Shown in pieces: positions 26,490 through 36,084 of a stretch of 64,000 bases of DNA. The position numbers were made by a program, and so were the translations under genes. How positions within the stretch are numbered: the stretch's first letter is position 1; every line of letters begins with the position of its first letter. Source of the stretch: Rhodococcus sp. (in: high G+C Gram-positive bacteria) (GTDB lineage Bacteria; Actinomycetota; Actinomycetes; Mycobacteriales; Mycobacteriaceae); NCBI RefSeq assembly GCF_023264675.1, contig NZ_JAHFVG010000020.1, positions 36,681-100,680 of the forward strand. Direction: 5' to 3'. Below the pieces are notes generated by a model. The model made no database searches. It was not told the DNA's origin and saw nothing but the letters and a program-made list of their open reading frames with translations.

Positions 26490-27572
26490 ATGAAAATCGG
26501 AATCCCACGCGAGATCAAAATCCATGAATACCGGGTGGCCATCACTCCTGCAGGCGTGCACGAGCTGGTCACCCGCGGACACGAGGTCATCATCGAGACC
26601 GAAGCCGGTGCAGGCTCGTCGTTCTCCGATACCGATTACAAGGCCGCAGGCGCCCAGATCTTCACCGCGGCGGACGAGGTGTGGGAAGCGGCCGATCTTC
26701 TTCTCAAGGTCAAGGAACCCATTGCCGAGGAGTACTCCCGGCTCCGGAAGGGCCAGGTGCTGTTCACCTACCTGCATCTCGCAGCGTCGAAGGCGTGCAC
26801 GGATGCGCTGCTGGAGTCGGGGACAACGGCGATCGCCTACGAAACCGTCACCGCCCCCGACGGTTCACTGCCCCTGCTCGCCCCGATGAGCGAAGTGGCA
26901 GGCCGCCTTGCCCCGCAGGCGGGCGCCTATCACATGATGGCGAGCGGAGGCGGCCGTGGAGTGCTGATGGGCGGTGTTCCCGGGGTGAAGCCCGCCAACG
27001 TCGTCGTCATCGGCGCTGGAGTCTCGGGTCGCAACGCCGTCGCGATTGCACACGGGATGCACGCCGACGTGACGGTTCTCGATCTGAACGTGCGTGCGCT
27101 GCGGGCGATCGACGATCAGTACCACGGCATGGTGAAGACCGTGGTCTCCAATGCGTTCGAGCTCGAGCAGGCCGTACTCGCGGCCGACATGGTGATCGGC
27201 GCAGTTCTGGTGCCGGGCGCCAAGGCTCCGAAGTTGATCTCCAACAGCCTGGTTCAACGGATGAAGCCGGGCTCGGTGCTCGTCGACATCGCTATCGATC
27301 AGGGTGGTTGCTTCGAGGATTCGGTCCCGACGACGCACGCCGACCCCACCTACCGCGTTCACGAATCAGTCTTCTACTGCGTGGCGAACATGCCGGGAGC
27401 GGTGCCGCGCACCTCCACGTACGCGCTGACCAACGCGACATTGCCCTACGTCGTCGCGCTCGCCGACAAGGGGTGGGAAGCAGCGTGTGAGGCAGATCCC
27501 GGTCTGCGCAACGGACTCAGCACCCATGCGGGCGCACTGCTTTCGGAGTCGGTGGCGGCAGCGTTCGCCTGA
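26490..27572 (+). CDS. ald: Alanine dehydrogenase
   Basis: A 360-residue NAD-dependent enzyme that interconverts L-alanine and pyruvate plus ammonia. MKIGIPREIKIHEYRVAITPAGV is the family's N-terminal signature. The pyruvate-site Lys is in LKVKEP, the catalytic His in FTYLHLA, and the nucleotide-binding loop is VVIGAGVSGRNAV. The start is the ATG behind TTGGAGG. It sits divergent from the AldR-like regulator. It also supplies or drains alanine, which could be of interest for the amino acid:carrier-protein ligase nearby. Confidence 0.95.
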   Translation: MKIGIPREIKIHEYRVAITPAGVHELVTRGHEVIIETEAGAGSSFSDTDYKAAGAQIFTAADEVWEAADLLLKVKEPIAEEYSRLRKGQVLFTYLHLAASKACTDALLESGTTAIAYETVTAPDGSLPLLAPMSEVAGRLAPQAGAYHMMASGGGRGVLMGGVPGVKPANVVVIGAGVSGRNAVAIAHGMHADVTVLDLNVRALRAIDDQYHGMVKTVVSNAFELEQAVLAADMVIGAVLVPGAKAPKLISNSLVQRMKPGSVLVDIAIDQGGCFEDSVPTTHADPTYRVHESVFYCVANMPGAVPRTSTYALTNATLPYVVALADKGWEAACEADPGLRNGLSTHAGALLSESVAAAFA

Positions 27573-27573
27573 G

Positions 27574-27643
27574 GCGGCTCCGCCGCCCGTGTGCGCAAAG
27601 TCGGTGCGGGCGGCGACTACACACACACGGGCGGCGCAGCCGC
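27574..27643. terminator. Bidirectional hairpin between ald and the YibE/F gene
   Basis: Arms 27574-27593 and 27624-27643 are complementary over 20 bases with one mismatch, separated by a 30-base loop. It lies between the convergent stops. There is no T-run, so it is a hairpin-only or Rho-assisted terminator. Confidence 0.55.
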
Positions 27644-27644
27644 A

Positions 27645-28961
27645 CTACCGCGAATGTCGCCCCGACTTCCTCGGAGCGATGACCGGTGGGGGAGTCGGTT
27701 CGGGGTCGCCTGCGATCGCGGCGGCCGGGCGTGACACACCGCCCGGCCTCGCGAGCAACGCTGCGATCGCGGTGGTCAGAGGAACCGAGAGCGCCAACGC
27801 GATTCCGCCGACGGACGAGCGGACGATCTCGATGGCAACGGCATCACCGGTCAGGACATCCTGGATGGACCTGCCCGCGACGCTGAACAGCAACAGCAAC
27901 GGCAGCGCTCCGCCTGCATAGGCGAGGACCAGCGTGTAGACGGTGCTCGCTATGTGATCGCGGCCGACGCGCATCGCCGACGAGAAGATGTGCCGTCGCG
28001 TCGCGGTCCCATCGGCCGACGCGATCTCGAATGCGGCCGACGCCTGAGTGATGGTCACGTCGTTGAGGACACCGAGCGAGCCGATGATGAATCCCGCCAG
28101 CAGAAGTCCGGTGATGCTGACGTGCTGAATGTAAGCCTGCACGTCGGTGTTCTGTTCCTCCGACAGACCGGTCAGGTGTGTCATCCGAATTGCGATGTAG
28201 GACAACAGCGCTGCCAATCCCATGGACGTCAAGGTCCCGAGGAGCGCGGCGCTCGTCCGTAGATTCACGCCGTGCGCGAGATACAGAACGGCGTACAGGA
28301 TGATCGCGCCGGCGACCAGAGCGACAGGGATGGCCGACGAGCCGTCGAGAAGCGCAGGAAGCATGAACACCACGAGTACCGCGAAGGCGACCACGAGCCC
28401 GACCAACGCCCGGAATCCTCGCCAGCGCGCGACGATGCAGATCACGACGGCGAAGACCCCGACGATGATCGACAGTGGCAGTCCGCGAGCGAAATCGTTG
28501 AACGAATACTGAGTGGTGCCCGACGGGTCCGTCGCCCTGACCAGTCGAATGCTCTCGCCGGTGCGAAGATCCGGTTGCCCGGGCCCCGGAGCGATCTCGA
28601 CGAGCGTCCGAGTTCCGGCGTTCGGCCCGGAGTCGATGGTGACGATGCTTCGCTGGCAGTCGTACCCCGCGTTGACCGGTGGCGTCGGATTTCCGGTGAA
28701 CACGCGGCCGGAGGATGCGCTACCGCACGGGCCGATGTCCTGGGACACGACGGTGCCTGCTTCGGAATTCACGGCTCCGCCGCTCGCCGTCTGAAACGGA
28801 AGCGGAATGTCGACGTTCTGCTTCGCCGGCCACAGCAAGATCGCGCCGGCGACGACCGCGATACCGATGGCCACCAGAAGGCCGACGACTATTCGAGCTG
28901 CGACAGGGCCGACCGGTGCCGGTCCGCTGCTGTGTCCGTGTCCGTGACCATGTGACTCCAC
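27645..28961 (-). CDS. YibE/F-family membrane protein
   Basis: A 438-residue integral membrane protein. A His/Gly-rich N-terminus (SHGHGHGHSSG) that may bind metal is followed by a first helix, an outer domain with CGSASSGRVF and DCQRSIV cysteines, then about seven helices. LAHGVNLRTSAALLGTL, GSLGVLNDVTITQASA and SVGGIALALSVPLTTAIAALLAR are typical of YibE/F. The function is not established; a transport role is suspected for the family. It stands alone, convergent with ald. Confidence 0.85.
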   Translation of the reverse strand: MESHGHGHGHSSGPAPVGPVAARIVVGLLVAIGIAVVAGAILLWPAKQNVDIPLPFQTASGGAVNSEAGTVVSQDIGPCGSASSGRVFTGNPTPPVNAGYDCQRSIVTIDSGPNAGTRTLVEIAPGPGQPDLRTGESIRLVRATDPSGTTQYSFNDFARGLPLSIIVGVFAVVICIVARWRGFRALVGLVVAFAVLVVFMLPALLDGSSAIPVALVAGAIILYAVLYLAHGVNLRTSAALLGTLTSMGLAALLSYIAIRMTHLTGLSEEQNTDVQAYIQHVSITGLLLAGFIIGSLGVLNDVTITQASAAFEIASADGTATRRHIFSSAMRVGRDHIASTVYTLVLAYAGGALPLLLLFSVAGRSIQDVLTGDAVAIEIVRSSVGGIALALSVPLTTAIAALLARPGGVSRPAAAIAGDPEPTPPPVIAPRKSGRHSR

Positions 28962-29204
28962 GGTGCAAGGTTAATCGGAGAGTTGGAGCTCGGTGGCGGG
29001 GAGCAGGGGGGGCGTCCCCCGCCACCTTCCTGATCGCCCCGGGGGGGTGGGGTACGACCAGTGCTCGGGCACAACTAGGTGCCGTCAGCCAATCTACAGA
29101 AATTCGGACGGATTTGTTAGGTCATGGAGATGTTTTTTGCGTCACTTTTCAATTAGTTTTCCTACTTACCGGTCAGTTCGCAAGATTCTCGGACGCCGGT
29201 GGAC

Positions 29205-30458
29205 CTACTGCTTGTAGGAGGACAGGAAGTTGCCGAAACGTTCGATTGCGACAGACAGATCTCGAGCCCACGGGAGCGTCACGATGCGAAGGTGATCGTG
29301 TCCCGGCCAATTGAACCCGGTGCCTTGCACGACGAGAATCTTCTCCTGAAGCAGCAGATCCTGAACGAGTTTCTCGTCGTCGTGGATCTCGTGAACCTCC
29401 GGATCCAGACGCGGGAACGCGTACAGCGCTCCGCGCGGTTTGACGCACGAGACCCCGTCGATCTCGTTCAACTTGGTCCACGCGACGTCGCGCTGCTCGA
29501 GGAGACGACCCCCGGGAAGGATCAGGTCCTCGATGCTCTGATGCCCACCCAATGCCACCTGGATCGCGTGCTGTGCAGGAACGTTGGGGCACAACCTCGT
29601 CGACGCCAGTAGGTCGATGCCCTCGATGAATCCGGCCGCGTGATCCTTGGGGCCGGTGATCGCGAGCCACCCGGCGCGGTACCCCGCGACTCGGTAGGCC
29701 TTGGACAGGCCGTTGTAGGTCAGGCACAGGAGGTCTGGAGCGAGACTTGCCAGGGACGTGTGCTCGGCGTCGTCGTAGAGGATCCGGTCGTAGATCTCGT
29801 CGGCCAACAGCAGCAGCTGGTGCTTACGGGCAAGATCGACGATGCCCTGCAGCACCTCTTTCGAGTACACCGCACCGGTCGGGTTGTTCGGATTGATCAC
29901 CAGCAGTGCGACGGTCTTCGGCGTGATCTTGGATTCGATGTCCGCGAGATCGGGGTTCCATCCGTTTTCCTCGTCGCACATGTAGTGCACGGCCTTGCCG
30001 CCGGAGAGCGTCGTCATCGCCGTCCACAAGGGATAGTCGGGAGCCGGAATCAGCACCTCGTCGCCGTCGTCGAGCAGGGCCTGCATCGTCATCGTGATGA
30101 GCTCGGAGACACCGTTGCCCAGGTAGATGTCATCGACATCGAGCTCGGGGAACCCAGGCTCCAGCTCGTACCTCGTGACGATCGCACGCCGTGCCGAGAG
30201 GATGCCCTTCGACTCCGAATATCCCTGTGCGTACGGCAGTGCGGCAATCATGTCGCGGACGATCACATCGGGGGCCTCGAACCCGAACGGGGCCGGATTT
30301 CCGATGTTGAGCTTGAGGATTCGGTGGCCTTCTGCCTCCAACCGCGCCGCGTGCTTGTGCACCGGCCCACGGATCTCGTACAGCACGTTCTGCAGCTTCG
30401 TCGATTGCTGAAGAGTGCGATGTTTGGTTCTCTGGTGGTCGGTCTGCGGAAGGCTCAC
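29205..30458 (-). CDS. aspC: Aminotransferase class I/II, AspC/AlaA-type (Rv0337c-like)
   Basis: A 417-residue PLP enzyme that probably makes alanine or aspartate from the 2-oxo acids. STKLQNVLYEIRGPVHKHAARLEAEGH, NPNNPTG, LADEIYD and the PLP-lysine segment NGLSKAYRVAGYRAGW are diagnostic. The start is taken at the GTG giving MSLPQTDHQ, which matches the expected N-terminal length; the frame continues upstream. Gene order with the Fe-S reductase gene is as in mycobacteria (Rv0337c-Rv0338c), but about 6 kb of other genes are inserted between them here. Together with ald it controls the alanine pool. Confidence 0.9.
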   Translation of the reverse strand: MSLPQTDHQRTKHRTLQQSTKLQNVLYEIRGPVHKHAARLEAEGHRILKLNIGNPAPFGFEAPDVIVRDMIAALPYAQGYSESKGILSARRAIVTRYELEPGFPELDVDDIYLGNGVSELITMTMQALLDDGDEVLIPAPDYPLWTAMTTLSGGKAVHYMCDEENGWNPDLADIESKITPKTVALLVINPNNPTGAVYSKEVLQGIVDLARKHQLLLLADEIYDRILYDDAEHTSLASLAPDLLCLTYNGLSKAYRVAGYRAGWLAITGPKDHAAGFIEGIDLLASTRLCPNVPAQHAIQVALGGHQSIEDLILPGGRLLEQRDVAWTKLNEIDGVSCVKPRGALYAFPRLDPEVHEIHDDEKLVQDLLLQEKILVVQGTGFNWPGHDHLRIVTLPWARDLSVAIERFGNFLSSYKQ

Positions 30459-30535
30459 CCCCTCATGGTGCCAGGTGGGGTCGGTGAACTGCGAGGCATA
30501 TTCTGCTTGTCGGTGGTCGGTGCGACAATCGAGGC

Positions 30536-31246
30536 ATGTGCGGACGGTATGCAAGCACCAAGACCGACAGTGATCTCCGTGCGGTATTCGACATCGCGGA
30601 GACGGTAGGCGAAGAACTCGCGCCTTCCTACAACGTGGCGCCGACGCAGACGGTGCGGGCGGTGCTCGAACGCGCGCCCAAGGACGAGCCCGATTCCGAT
30701 GCAGTCCGCCAACTCCGCTCGGTGCGATGGGGTCTGATTCCGTCGTGGGCGAAGGACGTCAAGATCGGCAGTCGGATGATCAACGCCAGGTCCGAGACCA
30801 TCCTGGAGAAGCCGTCGTTCAAGAAGGCAGCGGCACGCAGGCGGTGCATCGTCCCGGCCGACGGCTACTACGAGTGGGAGAAGCGCGACGGAGCGAAAGT
30901 TCCGTACTTCCTCCACGACGGCCCGGGTCCCCTGGCCATGGCCGGTCTGTACGAACTGTGGCGCGACCCCGCCAAAGCCGAGGACGACGAGGATCGCTGG
31001 GTGTGGTCGGTGACGGTTCTGACGGCACCGGCCGCCGATGCGCTCGGGCACATCCACGATCGCTCACCGGTCATCGTGCCCGCGGACATGCGAGCGCACT
31101 GGCTCGATCCGACCGTTACCTCGATCGAGTCCGTGCAGCAGATGCTGGCGGACATTCCCGAGCCTCGTCTGGTTCCCTACGAAGTCAGTACTGCGGTGAA
31201 CAGCGTCAAGAACGACAACCCCGACCTGCTCCTCCCGATCGGCTAA
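30536..31246 (+). CDS. SOS response-associated protein (HMCES/YedK family)
   Basis: A 236-residue protein of the SRAP family, which forms a covalent thiazolidine link to abasic sites in single-stranded DNA. The catalytic Cys2 directly follows the initiator (MCGRYAS). INARSET, RRCIVPADGYYEWEK (with the active-site Glu) and HDRSPVIVP (active-site His) are all present. The start is fixed by the need for Cys at position 2. It is divergent from the aminotransferase gene. Confidence 0.93.
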   Translation: MCGRYASTKTDSDLRAVFDIAETVGEELAPSYNVAPTQTVRAVLERAPKDEPDSDAVRQLRSVRWGLIPSWAKDVKIGSRMINARSETILEKPSFKKAAARRRCIVPADGYYEWEKRDGAKVPYFLHDGPGPLAMAGLYELWRDPAKAEDDEDRWVWSVTVLTAPAADALGHIHDRSPVIVPADMRAHWLDPTVTSIESVQQMLADIPEPRLVPYEVSTAVNSVKNDNPDLLLPIG

Positions 31247-31470
31247 CGAAGCCGTCGCGTACACACCGCGCGCATCTTCTCCCGTGTCGGTTCGTCGAGC
31301 GCTGCCGCGGCAGGCTCGTCGAGTAGCTGACGCAATCGCTCGAAGTAGGGCCGCGCGGCCAAGCCGAATTCGACGTAGATGTCCTCGTCGCTTCCGCCGC
31401 CGTAGCCGTACCAGGACCTGCCGAAAGTGAGTATCGCCTCGTCGACGGCGTTCGGTGCAGTGTCACGCAT
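31243..31470 (-). CDS. DUF3263-like small protein
   Basis: A 75-residue protein starting at MRDTAPNAVDEAIL behind a strong AGGGGG. ILTFGRSWYGYGGGSDEDIYVEFGLAARPYFERL matches the pattern of DUF3263, small actinobacterial proteins with a helix-turn-helix-like fold and no known role. It overlaps the end of the convergent SRAP gene by four bases. Confidence 0.7.
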   Translation of the reverse strand: MRDTAPNAVDEAILTFGRSWYGYGGGSDEDIYVEFGLAARPYFERLRQLLDEPAAAALDEPTREKMRAVCTRRLR

Positions 31471-31545
31471 TGCCAACCCCCTACTGGTCCCAACTATCCA
31501 GCATCCATCTTCGACCACATATTTGACTGTGTGGTGAACGCGGCG

Positions 31546-32499
31546 TTACGTCGACCGCTTCGGAAACGACAACGCAAGACCGACGACGAGCGACACTGCA
31601 GCCGCTGCCGGCGGCGCCAGGTGCAGAACATCGAGATAGCCGACGACGAAGTGGGTCCCGATTGCCGCGCCGAGCGAGACGGCTCCCGCGACCAGAATTG
31701 TCTGCCACAGTGCCCGCGATACTTCGACCCCGGTGTGGCTGCACCACAGACAGCCGAACGCCAGAAGCGCCTGGATCACCACCGCGGCACCGAAACCCGC
31801 ACGATCGTGAGCGATGAGGGGCACGAGGCGCTCGTTGATGTGTTCCAGATGGTCCGCCGAGATGCCGAGGAACGTGATGTCGGCCGGGACGAAGGTCTCC
31901 ATCACGCCGATCCGAAAAATTTCCAGGCCCGCGAACACGGTGCCGCCGGTACCGAGCATGAGCATCGCGCGGCCGAGTCCGGCTCTCGTCCGAAAATTGG
32001 GAAGCGATCCGCGTAGCAGAGAGGTCGGCGAGGCCGGTGACTCGAGCGATCTCCACGTCAGGGCAAGCCCGAGCACGAAGAGCGGTAGCAAGAACAGCGT
32101 GATCAGCCCGTGCCAGGTGTCGAGGTACCCGAACCCCAGGTAGCCGAGGAAGCTCGCGAACCCGAGTACACCCGAACCAGCGAACAGCCACCAGGCCCAC
32201 GGCTCACCGCGGCGCAGGGGATACAGCGCGAGATATCCGTAGAGAACGCCGATTCCGAATACGGACCCGCCGAACGCCATTCGGTCGTGCAGCATGAAAT
32301 GGACGACGTGGCAGTCGGCGATCGAACACAGTTCTTTCGCGCTGGCGCCGAGGTAGGCCAGGTCGTGCGGTAGAAACTCGCCCGTCAGCGCAAGAAACAT
32401 CGCGAAGGCCCCCGCCAGAATCAGGATCCCGGCGGTAGTGAGAAGCAGCGGAATTCCGTCGCCGACGACCGTTCGAGCCAACCCCCGTTGCTCATCCAT
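31546..32499 (-). CDS. Polytopic membrane protein with internal duplication
   Basis: A 317-residue protein with about eight hydrophobic helices. Residues 42-80 and 202-240 are copies of one unit: F(L/V)P-x-D(L/I)xxLG-x-SA at the start and (M/I)-x-HDR-x-x-FG-x-x-V at the end. The conserved HDR in each copy suggests paired metal or proton sites inside the membrane. A second shared element, GYLD, occurs once in each half. The family is not one I can name with confidence. It is divergent from the S9 peptidase gene. Confidence 0.75.
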   Translation of the reverse strand: MDEQRGLARTVVGDGIPLLLTTAGILILAGAFAMFLALTGEFLPHDLAYLGASAKELCSIADCHVVHFMLHDRMAFGGSVFGIGVLYGYLALYPLRRGEPWAWWLFAGSGVLGFASFLGYLGFGYLDTWHGLITLFLLPLFVLGLALTWRSLESPASPTSLLRGSLPNFRTRAGLGRAMLMLGTGGTVFAGLEIFRIGVMETFVPADITFLGISADHLEHINERLVPLIAHDRAGFGAAVVIQALLAFGCLWCSHTGVEVSRALWQTILVAGAVSLGAAIGTHFVVGYLDVLHLAPPAAAAVSLVVGLALSFPKRST

Positions 32500-32551
32500 G
32501 GGTGCAGACCATACGCCGAATCGTCGGTGTTACTTCGATACTGTGGATGCC

Positions 32552-34462
32552 ATGACGCGCACCCCGCTGCCCTTCGGTTCCTGGCCTTCTCCGATTTCGG
32601 CCGCGGACCTGTCCGCGAGTGGGCATCCGGTGGAAGGCGGCCGTTTCGTCGGCGACGAGATCTGGTGGTCGGAGCTCCGTCCAGCCGAGAACGGCAGGAC
32701 GGCGGTGTGCCGCTACCGCGGAGACGTCGTGGAAACCCTGCTGACCGCACCGTTCAATGCCCGCACGAGGGTGCACGAATACGGCGGTGGGGCGTGGACG
32801 ACCACTCCGGACGGCCGCATCGTGTTCGCCGAATTCTCGGACCAACGCGTGTACGTCACTGCTCCCGGCGGCGCCCCCGTCCCGCTGACCCCGGCACCCG
32901 AAAGTGCGTCGTCGGTGCGGTTCGGTGAGCTGTCGGTCGTCGGCGAAAATGTGCTGGCAGTGAGGGAAATTCACGACGGTTCCGAGGTCACCCGGGACAT
33001 CTGTGTCATCGCCCTCGACGGAGGTGGCGTGCGATCGCTGGTCTCCGGGTCTCACTTCCTCGCCTATCCCCGGCTGTCACCCGACGGATCGAAGTTGGCG
33101 TGGATCGCGTGGGACCACCCGCAAATGCCCTGGGATGGAACCGAACTGCGCGTCGCGGATCTGAAAAGTGGAACCTGGACGAGAGTGCTCGGCGGGATCG
33201 AAGAGTCGGTGCTGCAGCCCGAATGGATCGACGACGAGGCCTTGTACGTCATCAGTGATCGCACCGGCTGGTGGAACATCTACCGCGCCGGCATCGACGG
33301 CACCGTCACCCCGCTGCACGACGCCGAGGCAGATTTCGGGGCTCCGCTGTGGCAGCTCGGCGCCCGGTGGTACTCGGTGCTCGACGACGGAAAACTGTTG
33401 ACGGTGCGAACGTTCGGGGTGGACACCCTCGGAATTCTCGACCCGGCCACCGGGGTGCTAGAGGACATCGAGCTCGGGGGACTGACGTCGCTCTCGCTCG
33501 GTGGCCGAACGGGTTCGACGGTGTTGCTCAAAGCCGGTGGTGCGCAGAGCCCGAGTGGGCTCCGGCTTCTCGATCTCGCCACCGGCGAACTCACCGACAT
33601 TCGTTCCGGTCTCGAAACCGTGCCCGACGAGAACTATCTGCCTCAGGGTGAGCAACGCACGTTCCAAGGGGCAGAGCGCGAAGTGCATGCCATCGTCTAC
33701 CCACCGCGCAACCCCGAATACTCCGGACTCGACGGCGAATTGCCGCCGTACGTGGCTTTCGTGCACGGCGGTCCCACCGGTCACGTCGCGCCCGCGCTCA
33801 ATCCGGTGTTCGCGTACTTCACCAGCCGCGGCATCGGCGTCGTCGACGTCAATTACGGCGGGTCCAGCGGCTACGGGCGCGAGTACCGCAACCGGCTGCG
33901 TGGCCAGTGGGGAATCGTCGACGTCGAGGACACCGTCGCTGCGGTGCAGGGGTTGGCCGATGCCTGGCTGGCCGATCCGTCTCGACTCGCCATCGAGGGC
34001 GGCTCGGCCGGCGGGTGGACCGTATTGGCGGCGCTGACGTCGTCCGACGTGTTCGCCTGCGGTGCTTCGTATTACGGCGTAGCGGAGTTGGAGCTGTTCG
34101 TCGCGGAAACGCACGACTTCGAATCCCGCTACATCGACGGGTTGATCGGACCGCTTCCCGAGGCGCTCGATCTGTATCGAACCCGGGCACCGGTCAACAA
34201 CGTCGACGGTTTGTCCTGCCCGGTACTACTGCTGCAGGGTCTCTCGGACCCGATCGTGCCACCCTCGCAGGCCGAGAGATTCCGTGACGCGATGGTACGC
34301 AAGGGAATTCCACACGCCTACCTTGCTTACGAAGGGGAATCGCACGGATTCCGCAAGCTGGAAACTCAGGTGAACGCGCGTGAGTCGGAGCTGTCCTTCT
34401 ACGGTCAGGTACTCGGCTTCACGCCGCCGGGAATTCCGAAGCTCGAGCTCTGGACTCCGTAG
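32552..34462 (+). CDS. S9-family prolyl oligopeptidase-like peptidase
   Basis: A 636-residue cytoplasmic serine peptidase. The first 390 residues form a beta-propeller (for example SPDGSKLAWIAWDHPQMPWDG). The C-terminal alpha/beta-hydrolase domain carries the catalytic Ser in EGGSAGGWT (about 484), Asp in GLSDPIVPPSQ and His in YEGESHGF. The start MTRTPLPFGSWPSPISA is the ATG at 32552. This is the dipeptidyl/acylaminoacyl-peptidase type common in actinobacteria. Nothing ties it functionally to its neighbours. Confidence 0.92.
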   Translation: MTRTPLPFGSWPSPISAADLSASGHPVEGGRFVGDEIWWSELRPAENGRTAVCRYRGDVVETLLTAPFNARTRVHEYGGGAWTTTPDGRIVFAEFSDQRVYVTAPGGAPVPLTPAPESASSVRFGELSVVGENVLAVREIHDGSEVTRDICVIALDGGGVRSLVSGSHFLAYPRLSPDGSKLAWIAWDHPQMPWDGTELRVADLKSGTWTRVLGGIEESVLQPEWIDDEALYVISDRTGWWNIYRAGIDGTVTPLHDAEADFGAPLWQLGARWYSVLDDGKLLTVRTFGVDTLGILDPATGVLEDIELGGLTSLSLGGRTGSTVLLKAGGAQSPSGLRLLDLATGELTDIRSGLETVPDENYLPQGEQRTFQGAEREVHAIVYPPRNPEYSGLDGELPPYVAFVHGGPTGHVAPALNPVFAYFTSRGIGVVDVNYGGSSGYGREYRNRLRGQWGIVDVEDTVAAVQGLADAWLADPSRLAIEGGSAGGWTVLAALTSSDVFACGASYYGVAELELFVAETHDFESRYIDGLIGPLPEALDLYRTRAPVNNVDGLSCPVLLLQGLSDPIVPPSQAERFRDAMVRKGIPHAYLAYEGESHGFRKLETQVNARESELSFYGQVLGFTPPGIPKLELWTP

Positions 34463-34601
34463 CGGCGCGGTCGTTCACGAGTTCGGCAGTCACGGGAAAT
34501 ACGGCGTGCTGTCCGCTACCGACCGGGCGAACGTCGTGGAAGAACCGGGTGAGGGTTGCGTCGATGGCGGCGAAGGGGTTCTCTCTCGTCGGTGAAATCA
34601 T
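34419..34601 (-). CDS. Possible 60-residue protein
   Basis: A short frame starting MISPTRENPFAAIDATL behind AGGGA at five bases. It overlaps the end of the convergent peptidase gene by 44 bases. It has no signal peptide or known motif. It is listed because its start is divergent from the Hsp70-like gene 34820 and the shared gap holds the palindrome at 34659-34670. The evidence is a ribosome-binding site only. Confidence 0.25.
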   Translation of the reverse strand: MISPTRENPFAAIDATLTRFFHDVRPVGSGQHAVFPVTAELVNDRAATESRARASEFPAA

Positions 34602-34654
34602 GGGGTCCCTGCTCTCGTAGTCGTGGAGCCCGAATCGGCTCCGACGAGTTCGAC

Positions 34655-34673
34655 GTTAGGGGTCGACCCTTGG
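34655..34673. promoter_or_regulatory. Palindromic element GGGGTCGACCCT
   Basis: GTTAGGGGTCGACCCTTGG contains an 11-of-12 palindrome (34659-34670). The same block, TAGGGG...TCGACCC...TTGG, occurs in the iniB promoter (49614-49634), where it is two bases wider on each side. Both copies lie upstream of Hsp70-like or iniB genes. The remainder of the 357-base gap between 34462 and 34820 shows only the doubtful small frame above. Confidence 0.5.
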
Positions 34674-34819
34674 AGGACCTTGGCAACACCCTGGGCTTCT
34701 GGTGGGGGCGCAGTCACAGCAGCTTCACAGCGTCCTTGCAGCGCGAATGCAACACCGCGGAGTGAACTGAGACTCACACCGAGCGTGGATGCCCGCGCCG
34801 AACAGTCAGGAGTGCCGCC

Positions 34820-36031
34820 ATGCGTAGTGTGCTGGCGATTGTCATCGGTTCCAACGACATGACTGTCGCAACGTTCGATTCCGCGGCGTCGTCCGCCGTG
34901 TCGATCATCGACCGAACCGTGGTGGGCACCGACGTCCACATCGGCGACGACGCTCGGGTGGTCGAGCCTGCCCGACGCGTCGGCGATCCGGTTCCGATCT
35001 TTCTGCCCGACGGCCGCAGTGCCACCGGGGCAACTCTGGTGGCCCGGTCGATCGCCGAGCTTGCGGCTCGTCGCGCTCACGACGCAGTCGTCGTGGTCCA
35101 TCCCGCGACGTGGACGCGACAGGCAGTGTCTACTCTCGATGCCGAGCTCGGCGCCTGCGGAGTATCCGCGCAGCTGGTGGACAGGCCTACTGTCGCCGAC
35201 AGATGGCTCAGAAGCGTCGGGGCCATCCCGCCGGGCGCCCAGGCCGTGGTGGTGGAGGCCGGTGCCGACGAGACCGTGGTGTCGTGCAGCAGGTCGGAGG
35301 CCGGTCGAACCGGAGTTGTGACCGAGCCTGGGGCCGATCCGTTCGGCGCCGTGTCCACCGACCGCGTGCTGCTCGCGCACGTCGTGAAGCAGGTTCGCGC
35401 GTCGCACCCGTCGTTCGATCCCGCTGACCCGGCCAACTGGAACGAGCTTCACGACGTGGCCCGACGAGTCTCCGCAGCCCGACGCCGACTCGACGGTTCG
35501 CCCGCCGTGGAGATCGACGTCCACCTCGGTGGTGTTCGGCGGACGCTGCGGGTGCTTCGGTCCGAGCTGGAAGAACTGATCGTCGCGGATGTTCTACGAA
35601 TGGCATCGCGTGTCGGCGGGACCCTGTCGCAGTTTCGCACCCCCGTCGACGCCGTGACGGTCCACGGTGCTGCGGCGTCGATTCCGCTGGTGGCCGAAAC
35701 CTTGTCCGCGCGGATCCGCAGGCCGGTCGTTCTCGCCGACACTCCGGAGGCCGTCGTGATCAAGGGCGCGGTCCTGTGGGGCGTGGGCCCGGTCGAGTCC
35801 GAAGCGCCGACGGTGCCGACAGTTGTCGCTCCGGCATCGCACAGCGCGCTCGGCAAGCCACATTCGAGGTGGGCGCGCAGTCGGGTGTGGGCGTTCAGTG
35901 GGACGACAGCGGTGGTGTTGGTCCTCGGAGGCTTCTTCGCTGCACACACCGTCGGGGGGCCGCAGGACCCGGGGTCAGGCGCATCGGTTCCGTCGGCGCA
36001 GATGGTGAGCGTCGGTCCATCAGGGCGGTAA
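34820..36031 (+). CDS. Hsp70-like membrane-anchored protein, degenerate (paralogue D)
   Basis: A 403-residue relative of the family. The layout is kept (VLAIVIGSNDMTVATFD, a middle region with AVVVHPATWTR, and VHGAAASIPLVAETL in place of the GGG-x-x-IPLV motif). However, phosphate-2 reads VVEAGADETVV and the adenosine glycines are lost, so ATP hydrolysis is unlikely. One transmembrane helix lies at about 357-377, followed by a short outer tail of about 25 residues. The ATG follows CAGGAG. It shares a palindromic promoter element with iniB. It may be a non-catalytic partner of the intact paralogues. Confidence 0.75.
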   Translation: MRSVLAIVIGSNDMTVATFDSAASSAVSIIDRTVVGTDVHIGDDARVVEPARRVGDPVPIFLPDGRSATGATLVARSIAELAARRAHDAVVVVHPATWTRQAVSTLDAELGACGVSAQLVDRPTVADRWLRSVGAIPPGAQAVVVEAGADETVVSCSRSEAGRTGVVTEPGADPFGAVSTDRVLLAHVVKQVRASHPSFDPADPANWNELHDVARRVSAARRRLDGSPAVEIDVHLGGVRRTLRVLRSELEELIVADVLRMASRVGGTLSQFRTPVDAVTVHGAAASIPLVAETLSARIRRPVVLADTPEAVVIKGAVLWGVGPVESEAPTVPTVVAPASHSALGKPHSRWARSRVWAFSGTTAVVLVLGGFFAAHTVGGPQDPGSGASVPSAQMVSVGPSGR

Positions 36032-36084
36032 CCGAGCACTGTTGTTGCGGGGTCCGCACATGCGATCGGACGCGCAATCGACGT

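Noticed and set aside
28981..29204. G-run region (GGGGGGG twice) as a possible regulatory G-quadruplex
   Set aside because: Only a few uneven G-runs near 29005-29050, no consistent spacing, and no conserved feature; the gap otherwise shows nothing.
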